This document shows positions 49,601 to 62,225 of a stretch of DNA of 64,000 nucleotides, one piece after another (position 1 is the first letter of the stretch; every line of letters begins with the position of its first letter). Source of the DNA: Glossina fuscipes (lineage: Eukaryota; Arthropoda; Insecta; Diptera; Glossinidae). The position numbers and the translations under genes are program-made. The stretch lies in assembly GCF_014805625.2 (NCBI RefSeq), contig NW_023998464.1:8279813-8343812 (forward strand), given 5' to 3'. The notes below the pieces were generated by a model. It searched no databases and had not been told where the DNA came from. It saw only the letters and a program-made list of their open reading frames with translations.

Positions 49601-49831
49601 CACCCACCAGTTTTAACTTAAAGAATTGAAAAATATGAAGAAACCTGAATATCGGTGCTCTAATTATAGAGTGGTACGCGATGCTGATTTTTTCAGTAGC
49701 AAGCGGAGATGTTCTCAATGTATATTATTCTGTAGCCATACGCATAGACGAATTCGAGCTACTTTCAATGGCAACCTGTTTGCAAGAATTACCAATGTCA
49801 AAGTGAAAGCCGATGGGATGGACAAACTTAC

Positions 49832-49884
49832 CCGTCTAAATCAACGCCGAAAACGATGCCAATCAAGATCATAAACATAAACAT
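49832..49884 (-). other. Candidate signal-peptide-like first exon, weak
   Basis: On the minus strand, ATG at 49882-49884 (context TATAAAATGTTT) reads MFMFMILIGIVFGVDLDG and meets GACGG|GTAAGT (last exon base 49832). The hydrophobic start would suit a signal peptide. The same bases partly resemble the dispersed repeat (GGCAACCTG...GTCAAAGTGAAAGCCGATGG on the plus strand at 49770-49820), so this is probably chance. Confidence 0.12.
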
Positions 49885-49919
49885 TTTATAGTGTCTCTGA
49901 AGCGTTATAAATATTTTGA

Positions 49920-50300
49920 GGAATAAAGGCAATTTTGATACTCAGTAATATTGGGTAAGCGCGACTGGTTACGCGGAAATTTTTATAGCTTTATCTATTA
50001 TAGTTTATGAGTCGCGAACAAAAAAACTCTTTTTTTTACTTTTAAAAACATAGATGCTCTCGGTTTGCAATGCAGACGTGTTCTTGGACCGGCTTGACCC
50101 ATTTTCAACAGCAACTTGGCAAATTCGAAGCCGATGTCCTCACTTTTGCGTCCAATAGAATGTTTACAACAGGCATGTTTTCCGAACCTTTTTTCCTTGT
50201 GTTGGGAATAGAAATGATCCAGCTTTCAGTGTTGAATATAAACCCAAGATTTCTATATATATTGTTGTTAGTAACATCGGCATTTACAAGTCGTTACATG
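49920..50300 (+). repeat. Copy of the dispersed non-coding repeat
   Basis: The clearest part, 50068-50185, reads GCAGACGTGTTCTTGGACCG, GCTTGACCCATTTTCAACAG, CAACTTGGCAAATTCGAAGC and GATGTCC, then GAATGTTTACAACAGGCATG. It follows the block order of the 3.1-4.9 kb copies. Limits are approximate. The 79-codon frame here belongs to the repeat. Confidence 0.55.
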
Positions 50301-50800
50301 ATTTTCTAAAAGCTGGCTTCATAAAGTTTATGGGTATTAATCGAACTGCGGTTTCTCCAGGTAAGAATATTATTTTTAAAGGGTTACGCTACAAAATCAA
50401 TTTGTTTTCCTTTTTTGTGTTCAATAGATCTACGAAGCGCCCAAAACAAAGCGAAAAATGTTTTTCCTTGATATTTTGACTTCTTCCTCTAGAGCTTCAA
50501 AAGGATTGCTTAGTGAAGCAAAGTAAAGCAGTTTCATTGTGGCATGCTGATGGAATAACCTGCTGTATGCAAAATGTAACTTAATAGAAAATCATGTCCC
50601 TTACACATTTAAAAATTTTAAACCAACTCTGCCTACATATTTAAAATAACATTTCCAACAAAAATACGTATCGTAAACGTAATTGCCAGTTGCACAAGAA
50701 TCAATAATTATAAAACCACTACAGCATAGCTAGCTATATATGCTATATGTAGATTTAGTGATATTATTATTTTTTTTTACTTTTTTTAATTTTTGCTTTG

Positions 50801-50802
<2 letters not shown>
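50301..50802. other. Spacer, no recognised gene
   Basis: AT-rich, nothing identified. Confidence 0.5.

Positions 50803-50835
<33 letters not shown>
50803..50835. repeat. (AT)16 microsatellite
   Basis: Uninterrupted AT dinucleotides, followed to about 50935 by ATATACATT and ATTATT-rich sequence. The 117-codon frame over this tract, rich in Ile and Tyr, is an artefact of the repeat. Confidence 0.95.
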
Positions 50836-50838
<3 letters not shown>

Positions 50839-50935
50839 TATATACATTATATATACATTAAACATATATACATTATATATAATTATGTACATTGTATATA
50901 TATTATTATTATATATTATATATTATTATACCGAC

Positions 50936-53900
50936 AGTCAACAAACTCCTCGAATATTACTATTCTATTGCCGAAGTTGCCGAAAGTAAGCTTTTGCTTT
51001 TGTTACAGTAATATATCCCCTAAAGGTGTACACTGGTTTAAGTTATCTATAGCTGAAATCTATGCAACACCTTTTTGTGGGAATCCTAAATAAGTCCAGT
51101 GCTCCAGCAAAAAGAGAAAATGCTAAACAATAGAAAGTGTTTTTTAATTCAAGAGGAAGTGCTATTAAATGCTTCCAAGTAGTTAAAAACGGACGCGATG
51201 CAATGTCACAAGCGCAAAACGTCGTGCGAACAATAAAAGGACGAGCTTTTGAAATCTAATGAAACATTATAAAAAATCATTCATGAAATTGTGCCAATTA
51301 TTATAGGAAAAGCGACTATAATGCGCGCAAACGTTGTTGTAAGTTGATTTTTCAGACTTCCGATACTCGGGCTGATATTGAAATACCCATTCCCCCCACT
51401 CTTGAGCAACACTATTCTAGCCAATGACTGTCTGTTTAAACAAGGCTTTCATGTTTATCGCGATACCCAAACGGGCTTAATGCGTATATGGCCGTAAAAG
51501 ATACAGAGGTCTTTCCAGTACTTTCCAGAACTTGATTTTCTTTCACAAATGTATAGCCAATGGTGGCTAAGGTTTTGAATAAAATTAATTTTGTCATCCT
51601 TTTGAAGGAAGTTCTTTTTCAATTTAAACAGGCTAATAACGAAATATTTTGATACTAGCAAATTCGCGAGTGCCAATCTTAAATTGGTGGCAAAAATTTG
51701 CAAAGAAAAAAATTTGCTAAAAAAAGAGAATATTCCCAATTACGTAGTTGAGATGATCACAATTAAAAAACTTTATATTTGCTTGTTATAGTCGGTATTT
51801 AGGAATTTCGCGTTGGTTTTATTCAAAATCTTAACCATTTCTTAAAACTTCAGTAAATGCTTTGTTTTTAAGTAACTTTTCTTGAATAATTAACTTGAAC
51901 ATACATATTTTCTATGCACACACGCACAAACACACACACATGCACAGACACATTTGCACAAATGTAGTTTTAATAGTGTGTTAGACTAAATATCTTCACA
52001 CTTTATTTATTTATTTGGTTTATCTGTTTATTATTATATGTCATATATGTTTACGGTTATTTGCATGATAGACCCGGTTTATATACTCTATCTCTTTCTT
52101 CATGTCTCTTAATGCTCATCATTTCTCTAAAAATTTTAATTGAATTTTGTGTTATTTTGTATGTATGAAATATTGAATTTACTTCTACGATTGCATCATA
52201 TTACACATATAGGTATAGCATAGTAGATAATGGTAAATATTTGATGATAATACTCCAAAAAAAATGTTGTTTATCAACATTGCACAGCCAGATAGAAAAT
52301 ATATTCAAATTGTTTTTGACAAATAACGAATGAAATTATTGCAAATTTATTTCAATTTACTTTTTGTATTTTGTTTTTGTTTGTTGTTAGTGTTTACAGA
52401 TCTAATACAATTCGTTACAACATTGGTCAGCTATTGATTGTCACATGAAAAAATAAAATTAAATTTATTTATAAATCATTTAATACCACATTTCGTATGA
52501 ACATTTGATGAGGAATTCTTTCACTTGCACAAGAATCGTAATTTCTTTAAAAAAAATACATAATTTTATTAATTTTAAGTTTAACCTCAGCTACTGATTA
52601 CTAGGTTTACTATGCAGAGATAAGAAAACGTAGAAAAAATACTCGGAAGTATATTAATACTGTATGCCTATATTATATTAGTATTACTACATAGGCATGA
52701 CTATATTTTGGTATAAAGAAAGAATAAGAATATTACGTTCTGGCGGTTCCTACAAGGAAATGCCACATAACAAGTCTCGAAGGTCTTATAGGAGCTGCAG
52801 GGCTTTCATTTTTTACTTTCTTTTTCTCCAAAACATCGCATTCATATGTAATCAACAGAACTGGAGAAAGTACATCAAAGTTTTTTATCTTGTGCATGAC
52901 ATCATTCAATAATTTTTCGATCTAACCAGCCTTTCTTTGCAATTGCGTTATTTCGACACTACATAATATTCACTATTGATTCTCTTGATTCTGTTTAAAG
53001 ATAGTCGATGAATATCATCCCAACGTACGGACTAACGAACTAAGCTAAAATTTTAAAATTACAGATGTGGACTTAATTAATATTCATAGTTCAATTTCTT
53101 TTATTTTTATACTCTCGGCATATTTAAATCAAAAGGCATCCTTTACTATCTACGTTAACTTCAACGAAAAAATTCCTTGTAATAAAAGCTGAGACTAATA
53201 TGAAAGCAAAAAACATAAAAAATCTCGAAACCTAATCAAAACGCTAATGAACGGAGACTATCGTGTTAGCAATAAAACAAATAAAGTAAGCCATGAACGC
53301 CAAAACAACCTTTTGCGGCTATAACGACCTAATAGCAAGCAAAAGGTTATGGGCATATCTATAGAAAGGCAAAAAAAATACTGAAACTATTTGCTACTGA
53401 TGACCACAATACCACGACATTAATCATATTTTGAAATTTTGACATTTATTTACTGATTTTGAAATGGTTTATAAATAAAATAAATTGAAATATAAAAGAA
53501 CTTAATTGCATGTAAATTTTATTATATGTCGCGTCGCACACGCAGTTTCATACTGAATTCTATTACGCAAGCATCCACGCATCGAAACATATGTATGTTT
53601 CGCAATGGAGAAACGATATGAATGCGACTACGAATACGAATTTTTATAGAATTTTATCAAAATCCACAGCCAAAGCCAAAGCACAATGAGTGCTATTGAG
53701 AATAAATAAATGAGAACTCTAATGGTTTTAGGAGATAATACCTATGATGTCATTGACTATTAAGCCTACAATTTCATATAAAATTGTTTAACAGTTTTGG
53801 TTGGCAATGGTTTGATGAAAAAAAATATACATGTATTTTGTAGAATTTGACAAAGTGCTAAAATTCGCTGCCTTTCCTTTACGGCTGAATTTAATGTAAG

Positions 53901-54629
53901 TCTCACTCTATACACCTAAGTTCCATAACACGAGAACGTACATGCACATACATAATTTTTTTTTTTTGTTAACGGATATTGCCGACTACTATATATACGC
54001 ATGTAAGAGCATGCACTGCCGTCGTCCTGATGCCAATATTGTTGGTGTTTGCTGTTCAGCTTTATAAACAACTGTTGAAGAGAAAAGTTTAGCCTTCTGC
54101 GAAGTTTAAGTTATGCGTTTATAAAATGATGACAGAGCAATAGGAATTTAATTTAATTTGTTTTGAAGTTGTGTGTCACTTAAATTTATGCAACTTTTCC
54201 ATGCTTTACATGACTTGCGTCTAATAGTTCATAGATAATAAAAATTTTTATGGGATCTATGTACAGATAGCATATGTTTACCTAGAGGTGTACTTAATAG
54301 TGACAGTACTAAAGGCTTACAGGAAGCTAAGCGACTACATGCATGGCTAGAATGTTTAAGAAACCTCTAAGCAGAAATCTGTGCTGTCAAAGAGGACACT
54401 TTAAGAAAAACCGAACTTTATTTGATTAATATTTTTTCGTAGGGTAACGCAATTTTTTCCTCACGCAAAATTATCGACGCTGACCTTGATCAGAGGCATC
54501 GTTAATGAAAAATAAGTCCGACCATAAGATGCCCTACAACACTTTGTTTAGGACTAATTTCCATTCATTTCCATAATACACAATTGTATCTTGTTCCCAT
54601 ATAAAGGCATATTTCTAATAGGAGCCCCT
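50936..54629. other. Spacer, no recognised gene
   Basis: AT-rich. A stretch at 51180-51340 reads, in a broken frame, KDELLKSNETL then IIHEIVPII and looks like a relic of a helical protein, but I cannot name the family. A short CA tract lies at 51918-51945. The open frames at 51455-51739 and 52697-52912 are unrecognised. Confidence 0.4.
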
Positions 54630-55160
54630 ACATGGGAGAACGACCAATTCATCTTCTTTTCAAAGACGTCACTAATCACCTGTTTTCGTCATGATATAAT
54701 AAAAATGAGACATTGTCGCCATACGAAAGCATGTTTTTCATGGCTGCGCTTATAGGGGATGGAGCCTGGAGGTATACCTGCTTTACTTACTTTTCTTAGA
54801 GAATGAGAATCCAAAACATTGGTCGATCTAATGCAAATTTTTTTGATAAATTTAGTATGCCGAAGTACTTACTACAATGAGCAATGAGTTTTTCTATGTG
54901 AGTTCGAAAATAACAATTCTTATGCGGCACTGGTTATGTGGGGAATTGTAGAAATGTTTCGACCTAATCCATTTTCAAAAGATTTCCTCTCTGCGCCGAA
55001 ACAAGCCAGTGATAAAAAATACATGGTCAGACGGCAGTCATGCTTAAATCAAAAATTATTGTAATGCGATCGGTATATGCGTCAATGGATCCATTTTAAG
55101 CTCATCTGTATGTTACTTAATATATCCTGTGCCGCATGGAACGCAGGGTATAACAGAAGA
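54630..55160 (+). repeat. Dispersed non-coding repeat with its 3' end
   Basis: GACCTAATCCATTTTCAAAA (about 54960) is followed by GGTCAGACGGCAGTCATGCTTAAATC (in parts, 55025-55050). The end, CTTAATATATCCTGTGCCGC (about 55117) then CAGGGTATAAC, resembles the CTTAATATACCCTG...CAGGGTATA end I associate with this fly repeat class. A partial copy (AGGAGCCCCTACATGGGAGA) lies at 54620-54690. Confidence 0.5.
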
Positions 55161-58100
55161 ATAGGAAGTAAGACTAACATATCATTTTAATAGGCTAAGT
55201 TTACTTAACAAAAGTCAGGTTGTTATCTCCAAATCAGAGAGCAAAACTAAGCTTTACGTAACTTTACTTTAAAAAGTTTCCGACGGAGTCGAAAATTCCT
55301 AAAGTACAATTTAAGAATTGTCCTGCTAAACTATAAAACAATTAAAAATTGTAAGCAATTAAGCAAAAAGTACTGTATAGCAAAGAACCTAAACTGATTC
55401 GTACCACACAGTCTGCTTATGCAGAAACTTTAGGTAATGGAATCCTCTAGGAACAATTATTAGACTTCCTTTGAAATGTTTGTTAACTCATGAGTTTTCT
55501 TCTAATCGAATTGATGGAATTCGATAAGATCTTAAAATGGAGTGGCATCGGATTCCATTATCACCGTCGCTAACTTAGCTTCTGTATAAACACATCAACG
55601 TACATCTACATACTTTTATGTCTGTAGGGTGGCACATGATGAAATGTTTTCATGTCATATAAACCTTAAATGACAAACAGCTTGGAAAGGGACGATAAAT
55701 ATGCGAAACTTTATTGAACTTTGCATCATGACACTTATGTGCATTGTATTCGTCGTTTGTAGTCTTTAGACAATTATTCCGGTTTACATTCGCCTTACTT
55801 AAATTTGTTATGTTGCTTTATACTCATTACATTAAATTAACCTTTAGAGACTTCATGAACTGTGCATCACAGCGGACAAGTTATGGGGTATTTCAGTAAT
55901 TCTCTACAATCCCGGAAAATATGTCTCTAGCTTCTTTTCTTAGAAAGAGATCGGAATTGAAATTTAAAAAATGTAAAACCTTCTACGTTCATATAGAGTT
56001 TAAACAAATTTTGAACATTTCCTAGTACCTCTCCGCGATAAGAAACCCTAACATAAAATTTGATGTTATCACACAGTGCTTGCCAACCTCTGCTACTCTT
56101 GTCTTGTTAGAAGAAATGCTCTTGGATTGCTATTACCATATGTACAAACATGTTACTGGTTTGCAATATAAAGTAAAAAAACATTGGCAATAATGCATTT
56201 TTCCATTATTTCCTGAAATTTATAGATTCCTTTTCAGAAAAGTCGTCCCTCGTAGTTGCTTAATTTTGTTCAGAAAATGTACGCTACAGCAAGGTGAGAA
56301 TTAATAGTCTGATAAAACCAAGTCTGGTGCAAAAAGACGCTCAAAAAATATTACTTAACTAACTGCCCCCAACTTACGGTTTAAATATGATAGCAGAAAA
56401 AAAGCACAATTTGAGCAGGGAATCATTCCTAGCGGTTTGGATATTTTAGGCAGCACATCTCTGCTATGAATGGCATAAAGTTGAGCTCCACTGCAATGAT
56501 AGTAGATATGATATTCTTGATAGCATATTCAGAGAGTATTTGAGCAACGATTTCTATTACCTCTGCATTGACAAATTTCCTACCTGCCATAAGCGTACGT
56601 GATATTTTATAATTATAATTCTTAATTACAAAAGTGAAGCAATGCATCAGTCATTTTGATTGGATTCGGGAGACAAATAATTAGTAGTTTTAAAATCGCT
56701 TTAGAAAAACCTTTGGAATATAAAAACCTGGAGGAAGGTGCTTATTAAAGCATAAATCCAGCTGCTATGTTTAACATTAATTAATTATTGCTTATGACGT
56801 ACTCAACAATTTTTAAAGCAACATGTGGATGTTGAAAGATGGTTCGAAATTTGAGAGAGATTACGAAGTTTTTAAAATGACAAAAGTTAAATCCGCAGTG
56901 ATATTATATCGTCCCCTTATTTATTTTATATTTATTTTCTTTTTTTCTTTAGCAATTGATTTATTTCATTGTAGATTTGAAATTTTGTTCCGCATTGTCG
57001 CAATAAATATATTTCGCTAATGAGCTCTCTGCATCACGAGCAAAGTCTATGGACTCGTTTTCCTCACACCATATAAGTCGAACACTTTCGTGTGTTATTA
57101 ACACAAAAACGGCTCTTGCAGTCAATCGCGGTGCGTTAAATCCATTCATATACCGAAATGCCACTGCCAGAAAAATCCACATTTTGCTAAAGCTGTGCAA
57201 GTTATCCTAAAGTACTGATAAGATACCAAGACTATCATTGACCTCTCTGTCAAGCCTTCCTTACAGTAATAATTTAAACGCGTAAGCTACTGTCGTTGCA
57301 AATATATTATATAGATAACTGCACTTCACGAAGTCTAGCCACTTGATCACTGAGCTTAGTAGGCGAAAATGAGAGTCTTATCAAATTTTATTTTATAACA
57401 TCGTGATTTTGTTTGAGAAATCTTAACCCTCTTATTAAGGATAAGGCTGATGGCATTAGCCAAAAAATGCCCATGTCTGCTAATTCTTTTTAGCATAAGG
57501 TAAACTGTGTGTTTCTCCGTCTATCCTGAGGATAGAAAGGCGCATGGCGTTAATGTCGTTAATCGCTAAATGATCCTGGGGTATACTGGAAACCGTCTTT
57601 TAAAATATGGAGACATTCTTCGCTTAAGTGATCGCAGGACTATATGTGTTTTCGCGCATTCCACATCTCAACATTTTCGCATTCTGGGGGTAAATAGTTA
57701 TATGAGAGACCCGGCAATACAACGTTTCTCACTTAGTTGGCTGTGAAAAACATTTTTTAATATTCGAGTTTTTAACAAAGGCTTTATGGCTTTTTTAAAG
57801 GATGCCACTCACCCATAAATTTTGGCCGGCTATCTCGAATACAGTGGCAGTACGACTGTCTTTCAGTAAGGCGTGAGCACTGTCCATAGTATGTTTATCA
57901 GCTAATTGCTCGTAAAACAACCTGTCAGTAAGCCCTCTTGTTGTAAAGCAAGAAACTTATTTGAGAATTACGGCAGTAGCCTATTTTTCGACTAGCTGGT
58001 CTTAGAAATTATTTTTTCAATATTCAAGTTTGCAGCAAAAATTTAGTGGATGTTTTATTAAGAGAATTTTCCGCGTCCAAAGCTTCATTCTTTGTATAGA

Positions 58101-61100
58101 TAAGTGAAAGGTTCGAAATCTACCGAAATTAGAATTTTTCTATTCAGAACACGCTTAATCGACGAACCTGGACGATCACGAATGCGTTCGCGTACCTATT
58201 ATCCACTTCCTAGTGCCTATTAAGCACGAGACAAAATAAAGTTCTTGGAGCGAACCATCTGTTAATTTAATATACACAATTTTTTATTTTGGGAAAAACT
58301 CTTTTAATTGAGTCACGCGTGCAGAGTGAAGTCTAAATGCACTTGCTTTGTTTGCCCTATGACATCTGTTATAGCAAATTTGGTATGGCATTGTCTCTTT
58401 TCTGAACACTTTTGAACACTTTCCTAAACGAAATGACAAATTAGTATGACCATATTCTTTGATGGTAAACTTAAATGGTAAATTCATAAGTAAATGTTGC
58501 TTAGCATCACTAACCGTCGTCTTGCAAATACAAGAGAACGGATTGCGTTTTTATAAAAGTATTATGGACATGCTTTTGGGCTACCAAAAAAACTGTGAGA
58601 TCTGCTTTGTAGCATTCATAAATCAAAATAAGGTTCTCAATCCTTTGGATGTGTTCGTCCATGTGGCCGTTACTGGAATTATTAAAATTGTAACAATTGA
58701 GAAGAGAACGTGAATTTTGGCTGTTAAGATTGACTCTACGTTTAGTTTGATAAATTTAGACAAAGCTCCTTGAGTTCCTCTTTCAAATACAGAAGAATAG
58801 TAATAAAAAAATTGAAATAAACTGGAATGAAGAAAACGAACCAACAACAACAAATCGAAAATTCGCCTAATAAAAAAAAAAAGAAGAAAATAAGCGTTTT
58901 CCATCAATAGGTCATCACGAGAACTATCAAAGAAAACTTTCATTGTGCTTTTTGTGTTTATTTTTCTTAAACGGTGGGTGCGTAAAATTCGACTTAAGAC
59001 AAATTAAGTTTTCTTCATTTATTGTTTATCGAATCATAACATTAATGTTGAATAGGGCGCTGTTCGATAAAATTCCAATAAAAATAAAGTGTCGCCAAAG
59101 GGCAAGGCAAAGTCATAGGAGGCAAATGCAAATAAATTAAATCAAATTAAGCTGAGCCTGAAAGTGTTCAGACACACTGTCGTTAGTAACACCTTTCAAC
59201 AACTTTACAGTAAACGAATTTTTTAATAGCAAACCCATAAATGTGTCGAAATCTTTTAAATTGTAAATAAGAAAGAAATTCTTCACAATTTTTTAAAATT
59301 ATAAGTAAAGAAGCAAACCACAAAAAGTAAAATAAGCGAAAGGAAAAAGAGGCCACTTTCGTGTTTCAAATTGAAATTTGCCCACTTTGTTACTCGTCCT
59401 TAAGCTATGCTGCTGAAGATGTTCTTTTCCATACTCTAGGCAGAAGGAAACATCCCGAGAAAATACATATAATTCATAAAAACAGCGCAACTATTTGAAG
59501 ACAATATTTTGAAGAAGTTTCTCATTCATATTTATTTGTGTATGTCTATCCGTCTTTCATTCTCACTCAAAGTAGAGCAATTGTGCACAATACATATTTT
59601 CGCGATCAGTGTAAAGTTCTGAACTCAATTCGTTTATCCGTCAGTTCATCTTGGCCTCCGACCATGCGACTTGCTTTTAACAGATTTATTAAAGTAATCA
59701 CAAAAGTCTTGGTTCAGCTAAAGAAATTGAGCTTAAAAGTGAATGCAAACAGGCAAAACAGTTGAACGGCGAATTCTTTAGAAAGCCAAACAAAAAGTGG
59801 TGGAAAGACTTCTTGCTTTTGAATGACCGAGTTTTGACACGTTTTTGTTACACTGCATGCCTTTGTGGAAACGTTCAAATGCGAAGAAAATAACAACGAC
59901 GTTTGATTATGTAAATATTTACGCAGTAGCGATTATTTAAGCTCCCTAAACTGAAACCTAACTGCTGCTACTATTTTTAGTATTATTAACATTAACATTA
60001 TTATACTTCTCCTTCTTTATGATCAATCTTAAGGCTGACCGTCTTTAGAAGTAACACTGTAATGATTAGAAGAAAGTGACAGAGAGAAATAGGGGCTCTT
60101 CGGGCTGGCCGAAGTCTCGTAGGTGAGCGGTCAATCGGCAAATCGGCTTTTAAAAATTTTTGATTAGCGTAAGATTTTACATCGATTAAGCTGCACGTCT
60201 ATGCGTCTGTCTGTGACTGTAGGGAGGCTCATATGAACGCAAGCGTTGAGTTGACATAAAGGGTTGCAAATTGGCAAATAAGTTCTCAATTTATTACCTT
60301 AAGTCATATTTGAAAATGGGTACACAACGGTACGTATAGTATTGAAAACTGTAGCCTACAACCCCTAGCAGACATTGATCTAAGAACCGTTGCAAACATT
60401 TGCGAAAATTTCATTGAACAATAAGTTTGCCCATAACAAACAAATAGGTGTAACTTGTAACTTGTGTTAGTCCCCTCGATCGTTATGATAACCAGGTGGC
60501 ACAAGAGATTGCGGAATACTCTCGCAACTCAAAATACCCGTTATTGTATACTGTGGCATGAAATTTAATGCCGCCAACTAACTTTTGGGGATTGGAAAGT
60601 ATAATTTAATTGTGGAACTCTCACTGCCCTTTTGCACTGCAACGGGAAAGGCGTTCTTAGGGCTTGGCATTAGGACCGTAAGTCAAAAGCTTCATTCCCC
60701 AAATAAACGACAGAGCGAAGCTTTAGAGCCACATTACAGCCACACAATAGTGCACCCGTTTTATACAAATTAACTCACAAATTTTATTATAGACATAAAA
60801 GCCCTACCATAAAACGAACAATCAGTTTCGAAACAGTGAAAATAAACCCGGTTTCTATAGGAAGTTTTGACAGAAAATTTTCTAAACAGAAACATATTAC
60901 GTAATGGTACAAAACGCAGTATTGGAATCTTGAAATAAGTTTCGATGCTCGAAGTTAGTTTCAGTTTGGTGCACATTATAGTGGAATACATAGAAATTAA
61001 ATTACTGCAGATATCCAAGCATTATCAAGCAGATTATTTAACGTAGGTATATACGTGCATAAGCTCATAGTCGAATAAAGTCGTTTATATAATTTTATAT

Positions 61101-61430
61101 ATGACGATTTTAAGGTACATTCTGTGTAAAAAGTGTACGAAACTATTAACAAAAGACGATAATTTATTCATGAAAATTTATTTTTAGTCGTTTAGATTAC
61201 TCTACTTAGAACTACGCAAGCTTGTTTGATGCTGCTTTCGGTACATTATTTGCTAAAAGCATCTTCGTTGGGATAATATAGCTATTAAAACTGGAAAAAT
61301 TCGGAGCTACGATAGGTTGAATACTATTCGATAACATTAATTGAGTTTCTGGCAAAGTGATGGCGTTGTGCGATGATACATTATTGTTTGGTCCACAATA
61401 TCATGCGGAGTATGGAAATTTATGAATTAC
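55161..61430. other. Spacer, no recognised gene
   Basis: About 6 kb of AT-rich DNA. Two imperfect direct repeats about 255 bp apart lie at 57694-57803 and 57951-58062. An open frame at 60585-60773 reads fairly coding-like but starts at TTG without an acceptor. No domain was recognised anywhere in the block. Confidence 0.4.
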
Positions 61431-61507
61431 TTAGCGAAACTTTCGAGCCGCTTCTCGATTTGGTTGCTGGCATTGATGTCATTCGTAGATGTTGACATTT
61501 TTGTAAT
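61431..61507 (-). other. Candidate 77-bp exon, minus strand
   Basis: A strong acceptor (AATTTCTTTTTTTTCTAG, ending at 61508) and a donor-like GCTAA|GTAATT (exon ends at 61431). Within it, ATG at 61496-61498 (context CAAAAATGTC, near-ideal for flies) opens MSTSTNDINASNQIEKRLES then FA. Third-position GC is high for the region (ATC, GCC, AGC, AAC, CTC). A purine-rich frame farther up the strand (61951 to about 61812) ends at TTGTAG|GTAGGT and could be the preceding exon. Joined that way it would use a different frame of this segment. Product unknown. Confidence 0.3.
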
Positions 61508-62039
61508 CTAGAAAAAAAAGAAATTCGAGTACCATATATGCAGAATCTATGTAAGTATTCATACCCCTGGTGATCTGTTATTATAGTGCCATCGAGGAAT
61601 AAAATCGGAAATGCATTAATTTTTATCACTACCATTAAAATGTAATAAAATTGACTTTCATTGTCTGTCTGCGTGTGTAAATGCACTGAGTGCATTTGAG
61701 TGTACGTGTATGTGTGCGTGATTTAAAGGATATTTAAATTAAATATCAAACAATAATAGTGGCTTGTAAATTAAACAAAACTTTACAGTTTTATAGCTGC
61801 TTAACCTACCTACAACAATAACGACATGAGCACACAAACTAATTCGAATTGTGAATTCAGCAACAAATTTTCTCATAACAATTGAACTGATTTCATAATA
61901 AACGATTCGATTTGTATTAAAATCCAACAAAGGAACAAAAATTTGTAACATGCAATGAATTCTCTTCGTAAAGTAATAACAATAATTATGTGTTTGCGTT
62001 TGGTTGTTTATAAAAGTAATTTACGTATCACTTAAAAGG
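61508..62039. other. Spacer with a candidate upstream exon
   Basis: Contains the 70-codon minus-strand frame at 61739-61951. Its codons are mostly purine-first and it includes SSIVMRKFVAEFTIRISLCA. A GTAGGT donor-like site lies within it. Otherwise unremarkable. Confidence 0.3.
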
Positions 62040-62225
62040 GACTACGTATGCATGTATATGTGTTGTGAACGTGTATCTATATATACATGTATAGAAAAGG
62101 AATGCAACTAAACTGAAATCACATTTCATTATAATGAAATGATTTTATGTGACAAAATATGCATGGATGTTTTTCCATGCGTGTGTGCGTGCGCGCACGT
62201 ACATTTGTGTGTGTGTGTGTGTCTA
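62040..62225. repeat. Cluster of palindromes, hairpin and alternating purine-pyrimidine DNA
   Basis: In order: ATGTATATGTG and TATATATACATGTATA runs; a perfect 20-bp palindrome at 62122-62141 (CATTTCATTA and its complement); a hairpin at 62161-62180 (GCATGGA, six-base loop, TCCATGC); directly abutting it, a strictly alternating tract at 62180-62202 rich in CG and TG; and a GT run at 62206-62222. Such alternating tracts can adopt Z-DNA. Confidence 0.75.

Noticed and set aside
49380..49718. Frames of 65 to 112 codons across the N run
   Set aside because: They exist only because the 100 unknown bases contain no stop codon.
50740..51093. 117-codon plus-strand ORF rich in Ile and Tyr
   Set aside because: Translation of an AT microsatellite and its degenerate flank.
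60585..60773. 62-codon plus-strand frame with coding-like codons
   Set aside because: Starts at TTG, no ATG or acceptor in a sensible place, no recognisable motif.
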